Below, one piece after another: positions 53,801 to 62,179 of a DNA stretch of 64,000 nucleotides. This stretch comes from Flavobacterium sp. Leaf82 (lineage in GTDB: Bacteria > Bacteroidota > Bacteroidia > Flavobacteriales > Flavobacteriaceae). The stretch lies in the NCBI RefSeq assembly GCF_001422725.1, contig NZ_LMMA01000006.1, positions 1 to 64,000 of the forward strand, given 5' to 3'. Both the position numbers and the translations under genes were made by a program. The stretch's first letter is position 1. The number at the start of each line of letters is the position of its first letter. The notes under the pieces were generated by a model that worked only from the letters and a program-made list of their open reading frames with translations, searched no databases and was not told where the DNA came from.

Positions 53801-56016
53801 CCATACCATGTATATATATAAGGAGCTTTTCCTTCTGTAACATTTGCTATTGCCCAACCGTTATCTCCCTGATAACAGGAAACATTTGCTGAGGTAAATG
53901 CCAATATAAGTTGTACAGGTTCTGCAATATTTTCTATTGACGGAATTGCAGTTACTAAATCTGTCGTATTATAAGTTCCCTGAACGATTCCGTTTGCATC
54001 TTCAACATTTAGCGAATACTCTCCTTCATTAAGTTCAATTGCAGTAGCTGTTTTATAATCTTCTAACTTATCCCATAATTTTGTTACCGTATTGTATTTT
54101 GACCAGGTAAATTTATAAGGCAACCCATTATTTTCTAATCCTGTAAACGGAATACCTCCTTTTACTGTTGCCTTTATAATAGCGTCTGATGCTTTGTTAC
54201 GATTTTTAACGGGGTCTAAATTTGCCGTATTACAAGAAATACCCTGAATAGTTTCTAATGTTATTTCGATTGGTTCCGGATCATCTAAAATAACTACCAA
54301 AGAAGGTATTACTAAAGGATCTAAAATACAATTTCTTTGATCCTTAACAAATAAGGTATACGTATCTTCCGGTACATTATTTAAGGAAATGGTAACAATA
54401 TTATTCAAAAATTGGGTAGATGTTTTAGTGGCATCGATAACGTCATTTTTACTATTTTTCCATTCATACGAATACGAATTTCCGTTAATCAGAGTTCCTC
54501 CGGTAACTAAAGCTACAATTTTACCATTTTCGGCTTTATTAAAAGTAGGATTAAATGGTGTGATTTTAACTAATGTAAGCGCACTTGCAGGCTGATCAAT
54601 AGTTTCAGGTAATACTTTCTCATTATCATCTTCATTTTTTGCTACACAACCTACAGTATCAGTAGAATTTTTTAATTTTCTCACTTTTACAGCATAAGTA
54701 CCTAAACCAAGACCGGAGATTGTAGTTTTATCAACATTTAAAAAAGTAATCCAATTTCCTCCATTTGATGAATATTGATATATACCATTATCAATTCCTC
54801 CTGTAGCCACTATATCAATTGCACCATCAGAACCTCCAAAACAATTGATATCATTTTTTTTGGTAATAGAAAAATCAACTTGAGTAGGTGAGGTTATATT
54901 AAACTCCATTTCATGCTCAGGATCCATTACATAAGTATTTGCTCCGGTTTTATTTGGTTCTTTATACCATCCCAGTAACTTAATAAGATATTTTCCTTTT
55001 GGAAAATCCTTTGGAATTTCATATATTAAATCATCTCCAATTGTAATTGATTGTCCATCTGGTGTCGAATAAAATGTTTCTTGTGGTTGACCTGATACCG
55101 GATCAAAACTTTTAATAGAACATGTTAAAGTTTCTCCTGTTACTAATTTTGAGCTAAATTTTATTATTGCTCTTCCATCCTGAGTATCAAAACATCTCGT
55201 TTGAACAGCATCTATTGAAGTAATATGCGGAGCTGATTTAGCATAAAGCAATTCTACTCTTGTGCCATAGGCATTTGCTCTTAAAGTGATTTTTTTACCA
55301 ACTGCTTCAATTGGTAAAAAATTTTTACATAATATATCTAATGAGTTTTTAGCCTGATATTCAGCTGGCAAACTTCTCCAAACATCTCTATAAATCCATA
55401 TAAAACCAACCCTAACCCGTTCTTGTTCTCCATCAATATGATACATCCAATTAAAATACTCATTCTTTATACCAGTAATCACCGGTACCTTTATTGAACT
55501 TTCTGTACCTATAATGTTATTAGCTACTACGGGATTTGTCAAATTAATAATTGGTCTTGATGTTATAGTAACTTCTCCTTCAATTTGTCTGTCTCCAGCA
55601 TCAATATTTTCAAATTCTGTAAAATTATAAACCCTTGAAAAATCTCTGGTAACAACCGGATTTCCAGAGTTATAATATGTTGAACAATTTGAATTTCCTC
55701 TTCTGTTTACAGTTCCAAAGTGCAATTTAACGATTGGATCATTTTCATAATAAATAATATCATCATAATTAATTGGTTGATCCCTGTAATTCTGATTGTT
55801 AGTAAGATAAGTCCCAAAATGGTTTAATATTCTTGCATTTAACTGAAACTCAGAAGAAATCCATTGTAATCCTCTAAAATTACCACAACTGCCTGATCCA
55901 CCCCCTCCAACTTGTCCAATAATTGACAATTTATAATGAGCTTCACCAGATAAATTTACCTGAGCAAAACCAAATCCTGAAACCAATAAAATTATTAATA
56001 AGTAAAAATTCTTCAT
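50836..56016 (-). CDS. SprB-repeat adhesin-like protein with T9SS sorting domain
   Basis: The 1726-residue protein has a Sec signal (MKNFYLLIILLVSGFGFAQ) and an ~350-residue N-terminal domain with a Gly-rich patch (GQVGGGGSGSCGNFRG). Then come SprB-type repeats with the pattern C-x(3)-DG-x-A-x(4)-GG-x-PY-x-Y-x-W: INCFGGSDGAIDIVATGG, NVFCNDGNDGWATANVTGG, VGCTTGDDGWAEAHVSGG, PTCYKGNDASIVLNVTGG. Long near-repeats (RTISCNTSNEFGN / RTISCNVSNEFGN) alternate with them. The last ~85 residues are a T9SS type A domain (FIVTPNPSNGNFKAHI, GMYVLVLETGQQTL, KKIIIY). Surface filament or adhesin related to gliding adhesin SprB, but far shorter. Confidence 0.88.
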   Translation of the reverse strand: MKNFYLLIILLVSGFGFAQVNLSGEAHYKLSIIGQVGGGGSGSCGNFRGLQWISSEFQLNARILNHFGTYLTNNQNYRDQPINYDDIIYYENDPIVKLHFGTVNRRGNSNCSTYYNSGNPVVTRDFSRVYNFTEFENIDAGDRQIEGEVTITSRPIINLTNPVVANNIIGTESSIKVPVITGIKNEYFNWMYHIDGEQERVRVGFIWIYRDVWRSLPAEYQAKNSLDILCKNFLPIEAVGKKITLRANAYGTRVELLYAKSAPHITSIDAVQTRCFDTQDGRAIIKFSSKLVTGETLTCSIKSFDPVSGQPQETFYSTPDGQSITIGDDLIYEIPKDFPKGKYLIKLLGWYKEPNKTGANTYVMDPEHEMEFNITSPTQVDFSITKKNDINCFGGSDGAIDIVATGGIDNGIYQYSSNGGNWITFLNVDKTTISGLGLGTYAVKVRKLKNSTDTVGCVAKNEDDNEKVLPETIDQPASALTLVKITPFNPTFNKAENGKIVALVTGGTLINGNSYSYEWKNSKNDVIDATKTSTQFLNNIVTISLNNVPEDTYTLFVKDQRNCILDPLVIPSLVVILDDPEPIEITLETIQGISCNTANLDPVKNRNKASDAIIKATVKGGIPFTGLENNGLPYKFTWSKYNTVTKLWDKLEDYKTATAIELNEGEYSLNVEDANGIVQGTYNTTDLVTAIPSIENIAEPVQLILAFTSANVSCYQGDNGWAIANVTEGKAPYIYTWYGADGATIEENKISKLIKGEYFVEVIDGNGCFVKGSIVIDGPTAPVKISYKEIFTPTFSGATNGRIVAAITGGTPFDPALNNGKLYNYEWKNTAGTVQTTTAVVENGIYTITLNGVPADDYFLTITDKNYDEATSQIVNCSILESKVTLNQPDPLKVVFEVVRTISCNTSNEFGNSKDTTPTDGQRDESQDGILKAHVSGGTPLAADKNNELPYYFYWKKQLENGTWIALADITGETASNLSHGNYALNVEDRNGIMLGTYVNNVLTEQIDVTKFMQEPPKLSVTITKGNVFCNDGNDGWATANVTGGTVPYKYKWSNGVEIAENTVLKAGTYTVYVTDFKQCTTQATVIISEPATPLAVKYIEVLDPSFYKATNGKIVAEVTGGTSLPDNSYWFEWKNSKGIVQSTTTASFNNGVYTISLNGVGEELYSLTVRDANYNAATNKTSCTVANSVTALEDPDPLEVTFEVVRTISCNVSNEFGNETDANPQDNQRDESQDGILVAHVKGGIQLEASKNNGLLYYYTWKKQVGNSWIVWNDHDETAENISNGIYALNIEDANGIKLGTYVNNLLVEEKDVTQNMPEPAKLQLTFTKFDVGCTTGDDGWAEAHVSGGTQPYTYEWTNGATTSKIENITTNNYFVKATDARGCIIQGSIFVGDPNGIFTTETVKNPTCYKGNDASIVLNVTGGNLPYSYLWNTGATTKDLNNLTAGNYEVAITCPDCCVYKKRFVLKDPEAVIVNIGPDRTLCIDQNIDLNAAIADPKAQYSWTSTNGFTSNEAKINVSKAGTYHVKVTSGLGCIGEDEIVIKTSQTAISSEFLLSSQAYLDEEVILINTSNPFGESTNWVIPKGVKVVEQKEKYITLKFDATGVYSIGLEQTQGECYAVYSKNITVEQRSGLPNAGTTAQFIVDFIVTPNPSNGNFKAHITLENESAVNLRLFSTTGQNTMIQKNGSGKKKYEIDFETTLESGMYVLVLETGQQTLVKKIIIY

Positions 56017-56020
56017 AGGC

Positions 56021-58087
56021 TTAATATATAACGGTTAGGGTTTCTGCTTTTGCAGGACTATCACTTTCTAAATTAGGAACAAAATGGTATTCGAGTTCCT
56101 GATTGATTTTTAAATTTTTATCTTCTAGTGTCAAAACATCACTGTTTAATTCTTTCCACAATGTTGGCGGAGTTCCTTTTGTATTTTTATAAATACTCAC
56201 TCCCAGAACTTTGCCTTTATTTTTTGCATAATCCCAAGTAAGTACTATTTTTTTATTTTCTCTGTCAGCCACTCCCTGCAAAAATGTAATGACTTTGACT
56301 GGTGTAAAATTCAGGACATTTACCGTTATAACCGAATGATCTAATGACGACCAGAGATTGCTTTTATCCTTAGCCAGAATAGCGTATTGGTATATTTTTC
56401 TATTCTCTACCTTATCATCTGTAAATTCCTGAATAGTATCATTGATCTGTTTAATTTCCAGCCATTTTTCTTGTCCTTTCTCTCTCCTTCTTAAGCTATA
56501 TCCTACGACATCTTCGCTATAACTGCGGATCCATTTAAGATGAACTTTTCCGTCTTTATTATCGTAATCTTTAAAAATAGGTGCAGCAGGCGGAATTTTA
56601 TCCGGTTTGTCTAAAACCAATACATCAGAAAGTTCCGAAATATTGAAACGCATATCCTCAGCAGCAAGTCTGTAATACACTTTGCTATTGGTCATTTTCA
56701 GGCTCACACTGTCTTTATAATCAGTACCCACATACGATTGATGGTAGATATCTACAAACTCTTCTCCTTTATTATTGGCTTTTAAAATTCGATATCCTCT
56801 TAAATCTTTTTCAGTGTTTGCTTTCCATTTTAACCGAACGACTCCAAGGCTGTCTATTACACCTTCAAGACCTATTGGTTTTGCCGGAGGAATAGAATCT
56901 ACTGGCTGAACCAGCATACTCTGGGACGTTAATCGTTGATTGTTTTTCCCTACGACAGATATGGTAAAATAATTGGAGGGATATAAATTTTCTTTATAAT
57001 TGAGTTTTCTCTGGGAGGGCGGAATAATTTTAGAAACCACTTTATAAGGTCCTTTGTCATTATCTGCCAAATTAATTTCGTATCCCTGAATAAAACCTTC
57101 TGATGCTGCAGGATAATCCCATTCCAGATTAACCTCATTTGTGTTTACAATATTATAATCTACTAATCTTGCCGGAGTTACTATTGCAGCTACTCCTGTT
57201 GCGGTAATGGGTTTTGAAATTTCTCCTTTTTCTCCAAATGATGTAATACCATATACTCTGTATTGATATACTTTATCGTTTACACTCAGCGTATCAATAT
57301 AATACATGCTTTTTGAAGGATGTTCGTCTTTATCGTTTAAGTTTACCAATGGCGTCGCAGCGATTGGGGCAAAATTGATTCCGTCTGAAGATTTCTCCAC
57401 CATATATGACGTATAGATTCTTTTGAAGGTTTGGTAATCCCACGAAAGCAAAACTTGTTTATCGTCAGGAACTGCAATAAAATCAGTAGGTGCCGGAAGT
57501 GTGCTATAATCTTTTAATCCTATCATATAAGACGATTCCTTAACCTTTGGGCTTTCGAAAACACTTACCTGATATGCATAAACTTCGTTTTGTTTTACGT
57601 TCGTATCCACAAGTCCCCAACCCGCTTTTACGGCTCCGGTAAAACTCATGTCTGCGGCGTATAAAGCAAATGTAAAACGCTGATCAAGCTCATCTGCCAT
57701 ATTTACGATTTTAGCTAAATCTCCTTCTTTAGCGGCAGTTACCTCAAAACTTTCTCCGTAAATAGATTGTGCAATAATTGCTGCATTATTATCTTTTTGA
57801 ACCAGATCCATCCAGGAGTCTAATGGCTCAGGAAGTAATGGTTTTGGTGTAAGTACTATTTTTTCAGGTTTGGGTAAAACATTCCCATCACGTAATATGG
57901 TGGTTCTGGTAACTATAAATCCTTTTTTATTTGCTTTTTGCCATTCGCTTGGTGAATTAACTGCCCAGCGTATCAAAATCTTATCTTTTTGTGCTCTTGC
58001 ATTTACCATAACGGTAGCACGTTTCGTTTGTGAATATGATATTGAAATAAAGAAGAATAATAAAAAAAGAAACTTGATTTTAGGCAT
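56021..58087 (-). CDS. Secreted multi-FN3 protein
   Basis: The 688-residue protein has a Sec signal (residues 1-20, ending ISYSQ). About five fibronectin type III domains cover residues 195-680, with marks such as PAPTDFIAVPDDKQVLLSWD, VNEVNLEWDYP-type strands, PAKPIGLEGVIDSLGVVRLK, PAAPIFKDYDNKDGKVHLKW and KKIVLTWDYAKNKGK. The N-terminal ~190 residues are a separate domain (DKILIRWAVNSPSEWQKANK). No sorting domain. It is the first gene of the cluster, 32 bp after the inferred promoter and 4 bp before the SprB-repeat gene. Probably a structural surface protein. Confidence 0.82.
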   Translation of the reverse strand: MPKIKFLFLLFFFISISYSQTKRATVMVNARAQKDKILIRWAVNSPSEWQKANKKGFIVTRTTILRDGNVLPKPEKIVLTPKPLLPEPLDSWMDLVQKDNNAAIIAQSIYGESFEVTAAKEGDLAKIVNMADELDQRFTFALYAADMSFTGAVKAGWGLVDTNVKQNEVYAYQVSVFESPKVKESSYMIGLKDYSTLPAPTDFIAVPDDKQVLLSWDYQTFKRIYTSYMVEKSSDGINFAPIAATPLVNLNDKDEHPSKSMYYIDTLSVNDKVYQYRVYGITSFGEKGEISKPITATGVAAIVTPARLVDYNIVNTNEVNLEWDYPAASEGFIQGYEINLADNDKGPYKVVSKIIPPSQRKLNYKENLYPSNYFTISVVGKNNQRLTSQSMLVQPVDSIPPAKPIGLEGVIDSLGVVRLKWKANTEKDLRGYRILKANNKGEEFVDIYHQSYVGTDYKDSVSLKMTNSKVYYRLAAEDMRFNISELSDVLVLDKPDKIPPAAPIFKDYDNKDGKVHLKWIRSYSEDVVGYSLRRREKGQEKWLEIKQINDTIQEFTDDKVENRKIYQYAILAKDKSNLWSSLDHSVITVNVLNFTPVKVITFLQGVADRENKKIVLTWDYAKNKGKVLGVSIYKNTKGTPPTLWKELNSDVLTLEDKNLKINQELEYHFVPNLESDSPAKAETLTVIY

Positions 58088-58119
58088 TAAGATGTAATTT
58101 TTTCCATGTTAAAAAAACG

Positions 58120-58149
58120 CAAAAATAGTATTTTATATCAACTGACAAA
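58120..58149 (-). promoter_or_regulatory. Promoter of the TANFOR/SprB cluster
   Basis: On the minus strand TTTG (58149-58146), an 18-bp spacer and TATTTTTG (58127-58120) match the Bacteroidota promoter. The start codon at 58087 is 32 bp after the -7 box. The rest of the 375-bp gap (58088-58462) is AT-rich with no supported gene. Confidence 0.65.
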
Positions 58150-58401
58150 CAAATATTTACAAAATAAAAATCATAGTAATAGGACAAAAATCTGGAATAG
58201 CTTTTTGATTAAAAAAACCAAATTCCTAAACCTCATTATTCTAATTTTTTACGCTTTTTATCCGTTTAAATTCTTACAAATAAGTTATTGGTAATTTAAA
58301 ATTATACGATTACAATTACTAAAATATAAACTTAAGGTAAATCTTATATTTTAAAACTATTGAATTTTTATCTTTAATTTTAACACTAATAAAAATTAAA
58401 A

Positions 58402-58439
58402 AATGCGCAAAGATCAAAAAGGCCTCTACGCATTCTAAA
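58402..58439 (-). terminator. Weak terminator of the glycosylasparaginase gene
   Basis: AATGCG and CGCATT bracket a 22-base loop containing AAGATC and GCCTCT, with A/T tracts on both sides. The outer stem resembles the TGCGCAAA hairpins elsewhere in the window. Pairing is short, so this is tentative. Confidence 0.4.
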
Positions 58440-58462
58440 AAAACAATACTCTAATTAATATC

Positions 58463-59473
58463 TTATTTTAGAAAATAATCAGCATCGATTAATTTATTTC
58501 CTGTATCATCATAAACGGCATAATTAAAACCTCCCTGAACACAGTACGAACCATATTCGCCAGCTTTGTTCAAAGCGATAAAGCCAACTTGAATATCTTT
58601 TAAATCTTTGTTTCTGCTCTTGGTCAGTTTTACGATTCTGGCAACGGCTTCTTCGCAGGCTTTTTGAGGGGATTTGCCTTGTCGCATTAATTCTACAACA
58701 AGATGACAGCCCGAAATTCGGATCACTTCTTCGCCATGACCTGTTGCTGTTGCAGCTCCAATTTCGTTATCAACATATAAACCTGCACCAATAATGGGTG
58801 AATCACCAACACGTCCGTGCATCTTGAAAGCCATTCCGCTTGTGGTACATGCGCCTGATAGATTTCCGTTGGCATCAAGTGCAATCATTCCAATTGTATC
58901 ATGGTTTTCGATATTGGCAATTGGTTTGTATTTACTGTCTTTCAGCCACTTTTTCCATTCTTTTTCAGATTCTTCAAGCAATAAGTTTTCTTTTTTGAAC
59001 CCTTGTGAAAGTGCAAATTGCAAAGCTCCGTCTCCAACCAGCATTACGTGAGGCGTTTTTTCCATCACCGCTCTCGCAACAGAGATTGGATGTTTTATAT
59101 ATTCTAAACATGCTACAGAACCTATATTGGCATTTTCATCCATAATACAAGCGTCTAACGTTACACGACCATCTCTATCCGGACGTCCGCCATAACCTAC
59201 GCTTCTTTCTTTTGGGTCGCCTTCCGGAATTTTAACTCCTGCTTCGACAGCATCCAGAGCGGTTCCTTTATTTTTTAGAACTTCCCATGCAGCTTCATTG
59301 GCCTGAATTCCGAATCGCCATGTCGAAAGTACAATTGGCTTTTTTCCTTTTTTTGAAAGTATTACTTTTTCTTCTTCTGAATTTGAATCATTTGAATTAA
59401 AAGATTGCAATGCCACAGCAACTGAAGCTATTGCTGCCGTTTTTATAAAATTCCTGCGATTTGAATGTGTCAT
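58463..59473 (-). CDS. N4-(beta-N-acetylglucosaminyl)-L-asparaginase
   Basis: The 336-residue protein is a glycosylasparaginase precursor of the Ntn-hydrolase fold. The N-terminus SNRRNFIKTAAIASVAVA is a twin-arginine-type signal. The autocleavage site is in NHDTIGMIALD, where Thr (about residue 192) becomes the nucleophile. SGMAFKMHGRVGDSPIIGAG and GAATATGHGEEVIRISG match the binding regions of the flavobacterial enzyme. It cleaves the GlcNAc-Asn bond of N-glycopeptides in the periplasm. It stands downstream of mannosidase genes on the same strand, as part of N-glycan breakdown. Confidence 0.92.
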   Translation of the reverse strand: MTHSNRRNFIKTAAIASVAVALQSFNSNDSNSEEEKVILSKKGKKPIVLSTWRFGIQANEAAWEVLKNKGTALDAVEAGVKIPEGDPKERSVGYGGRPDRDGRVTLDACIMDENANIGSVACLEYIKHPISVARAVMEKTPHVMLVGDGALQFALSQGFKKENLLLEESEKEWKKWLKDSKYKPIANIENHDTIGMIALDANGNLSGACTTSGMAFKMHGRVGDSPIIGAGLYVDNEIGAATATGHGEEVIRISGCHLVVELMRQGKSPQKACEEAVARIVKLTKSRNKDLKDIQVGFIALNKAGEYGSYCVQGGFNYAVYDDTGNKLIDADYFLK

Positions 59474-59652
59474 ATTAAAATATTTTTAAAACATATAAGT
59501 TATGTAAGATCATTTAAGATGGCTGTTATAGTTACTCAAAATTAAATTATATAAGTAATATTTAGAACATTTCCAGGTATTTATATCTTACTAAAAAATT
59601 AAAATCAAATTGTCAAAAATTCTTTTACATGAACTTATATAACTTATATGGT

Positions 59653-60561
59653 TTATAACTTAGCTGTATAAAGCAAACTTACAGCACCAATTAAAGCTGC
59701 GGCTTCATTATCTTTAGAAATAGAAACTGTAATATCGATTCCTGCTTCTTTTACTTTTTTATTGAAAGTTGGAAGAAAAAATTCACTTGCATTTGCAATT
59801 TTCCCTCCAATAATAAAACCATCAGCGTCAAATTTTTCTAACCACGGAATCACAATTGATGCTAAATCTTCGCCCATTTCTTCAAATACTTTTACTGCAT
59901 TTGCATCTCCATCAACAGCCATATTATAGATTTCTAATCCGTTATTGGCATTTTTTCCCGTTAAAGTTTTATAACGTCGTAAAAGACCTCTCGCCGAAAC
60001 GTAATCCTCTGCAATACTTTCTTTAAAAGCAAGATTATAAATTTCTGCATCTGCAGGCACTGATTCTCCGGTAGCAATAGAAATACCTTTGTCTATAAAA
60101 CAAGCTCCAAGTCCTGTCCCCAATGTGATTGCCATTACTTTTTTAGACAAATTTTGGGCATCTTTATAAACTTCTCCTTTTCCGAAACAAACGGCATCAT
60201 TTTCAAAAAGAATCGGAAAATCGCTTGTTAAATTAAGGGTTCCCTGAAATAAATAACGAACATTGAGTCCGTAAAAATGTTCATATTTCGATTGGTCTTT
60301 TATCCAGCAAATTCCGTTTTCATAATCAAACGGACCGGGCATACAAACGGACAATCCTATTACATTTTCGACTTTAGAATTTTCGATCGAAGTACGTATT
60401 GCTTTTTCCCAAATAGACATTACCTCATCTACAGGTAAATTAGAGTCAAATGATTCTTTATGCAATGAAAAATCAACTACTTTCATATTTTTAACATCTA
60501 TAATAGCAGTGGTAATATGTGTTCCTCCAATATCAATTCCTACGGCATATTCTTTATTCAT
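59653..60561 (-). CDS. ROK family sugar kinase
   Basis: The ATG at 60561 gives 302 residues. A GTG nine codons upstream is possible but less likely, since ROK proteins start close to the phosphate loop. EYAVGIDIGGTHITTAIID (4-22) is the ATP phosphate motif, and VIGLSVCMPGPFDYENGICW and ILFENDAVCFGKGEVYKDA hold the sugar-binding residues with the catalytic Asp in ENDA. AITLGTGLGACFIDKG is the second phosphate motif. The zinc cluster CxCGxxGCxE normal in ROK proteins is missing. Cytoplasmic, it probably phosphorylates a released sugar such as mannose, glucose or GlcNAc. Confidence 0.87.
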   Translation of the reverse strand: MNKEYAVGIDIGGTHITTAIIDVKNMKVVDFSLHKESFDSNLPVDEVMSIWEKAIRTSIENSKVENVIGLSVCMPGPFDYENGICWIKDQSKYEHFYGLNVRYLFQGTLNLTSDFPILFENDAVCFGKGEVYKDAQNLSKKVMAITLGTGLGACFIDKGISIATGESVPADAEIYNLAFKESIAEDYVSARGLLRRYKTLTGKNANNGLEIYNMAVDGDANAVKVFEEMGEDLASIVIPWLEKFDADGFIIGGKIANASEFFLPTFNKKVKEAGIDITVSISKDNEAAALIGAVSLLYTAKL

Positions 60562-60714
60562 TCTTATTTTATTTTGGATTTGAATCACTAAGAAATAAAG
60601 AGAAAACTAAATTTACTTTTTAATCTTCAATTCATACCTGACAGGCTTTAATCCAGAGAATTCGGGACTGTCAGGATACTTAATAAACTTAATCTCTTAA
60701 TGGTAAATTTTATT

Positions 60715-62175
60715 TTATAGGTTTTTATCTTTTAAAATTTGAGGATAATGAATGCTCGTATGAACAATCATTTCGCCAAATAATGTATTCGCCCATGCAA
60801 ACCATTTTCTGGTAAACTTGGTTACATCATCTTTATGAAAAGATTCGTGCATAAATCCTGTATCGGCGTTTGTTTTAATCAAATTACTGATACAATGTTT
60901 TATTTCATTTTCATCGACACTCGTAATGGCTCTTAAAACAATACTCATTGGCCAGATAGTATCTGTTCCTGTGTGTGGTCCGCCAACTCCCTCGCCTGCT
61001 TTTCCTTTATAGAAAAACGGATTGTTTTCTGAAAGCACTACTTTTCTAGTATTCAAATAAAGTTGATTGTCCGGCTCAATCGCGCCTAAATAAGGCAATG
61101 ATAATAAAGACGGAACATTGGCATCATCCATCATATGGAAACTTCCGTAACCGTTTACTTCAAAAGCAATGATTTTTCCGAATTTGGGATGATCTATGAT
61201 TCCGTTTTCTTCTAGTCCTTTCTGAACTTGTCCTTGTAATTCTTTGGCTTTAGCTACTAAATTATCATCTTTTAATGCTGGCAAAGAGAAAATTTCCTGA
61301 AGATATCCAAGCACTTCGATCGCAAACATATTACTCGGAATTAAATACCCAAACAAAGTACTATCATCACTTGGTCTAAAAGTCGAAACGATTAATCCGC
61401 ATGGTTTTACAGGATATCCGTAACCGCTTAACGGCACGCCATCTGTAGCCCAGGCAGTAACTCTCTGGAAATTATAAGGTCCTTTATCCGTCCAGCGTTG
61501 TTGTTCTTTGAAAGTTTGAATAACCAAAAGCATTGCTTCTTTCCACTTGCTGTCGAACAAACTAATGTCTCCGGTTTCCTTCCAATAGCCGTGTGCCAAT
61601 CTTATTGGATAACACAAACTGTCAATTTCCCATTTGCGCTCGTGAATTCCAGGCTGCATTTTGGTCATGTCATTTTTCCATTCGCTTACCTGATTAAAAT
61701 CTTTGTAAAAAGCATTCGCATAAGGATCTAATAAAATACATTTGGTTTGGCGGTTGATTACTCCTTTTACCAATTCAGCCAGTTTTTTATCTTCTTTTAC
61801 AAACGGAATATACGGCCAAATCTGTGCTGTACTATCACGCAACCACATCGCATCGATATCTCCTGTAATTACATAAGTATCTGGTTTTCCGTCGATAATT
61901 TCAAAATCTACGGTGGTATCTAAAGTGTTCGGGAAACAATTTTCGAACAACCAAGCCAATTCCGGATTTGCAATTTGCTTTTTGATTCTTACAATTGCTG
62001 CTTCAATAGCTTTACTCGTAAATTTTCTTTCGACTAAAGGTGGTCTTTTGGTAATAAAATCTTTTAAGGCGAAATTGAAAGCATCTGAATTCATTCCGAA
62101 AACATCGGTTTGAAGTGCCAATAATCCTGCTGAAAAAATCCCTGTGTTTTTTATAAATTTTCTACGTGATTGCAT
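60715..62175 (-). CDS. GH125 exo-alpha-1,6-mannosidase
   Basis: The 486-residue protein begins SRRKFIKNTGIFSAGLLAL, a twin-arginine-type signal. The GH125 fold ((alpha/alpha)6 barrel) is shown by ITGDIDAMWLRDSTAQIWPY (about 102-121), YANAFYKDFNQVSEWKND, YWKETGDISLFDSKWKEAM, TAWATDGVPLSGYGYPVKPC and GGPHTGTDTIWPMSIVLRAI. The family trims alpha-1,6-linked mannose from N-glycan cores or yeast mannan. It starts 4 bp after the GH92 gene, so they are one operon. Periplasmic. Confidence 0.92.
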   Translation of the reverse strand: MQSRRKFIKNTGIFSAGLLALQTDVFGMNSDAFNFALKDFITKRPPLVERKFTSKAIEAAIVRIKKQIANPELAWLFENCFPNTLDTTVDFEIIDGKPDTYVITGDIDAMWLRDSTAQIWPYIPFVKEDKKLAELVKGVINRQTKCILLDPYANAFYKDFNQVSEWKNDMTKMQPGIHERKWEIDSLCYPIRLAHGYWKETGDISLFDSKWKEAMLLVIQTFKEQQRWTDKGPYNFQRVTAWATDGVPLSGYGYPVKPCGLIVSTFRPSDDSTLFGYLIPSNMFAIEVLGYLQEIFSLPALKDDNLVAKAKELQGQVQKGLEENGIIDHPKFGKIIAFEVNGYGSFHMMDDANVPSLLSLPYLGAIEPDNQLYLNTRKVVLSENNPFFYKGKAGEGVGGPHTGTDTIWPMSIVLRAITSVDENEIKHCISNLIKTNADTGFMHESFHKDDVTKFTRKWFAWANTLFGEMIVHTSIHYPQILKDKNL

Positions 62176-62179
62176 AGTA

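Noticed and set aside
58106..58294. 62-codon plus-strand frame between two minus-strand clusters
   Set aside because: Lys/Asn/Phe-rich AT-driven frame that overlaps the promoter of the surface cluster.
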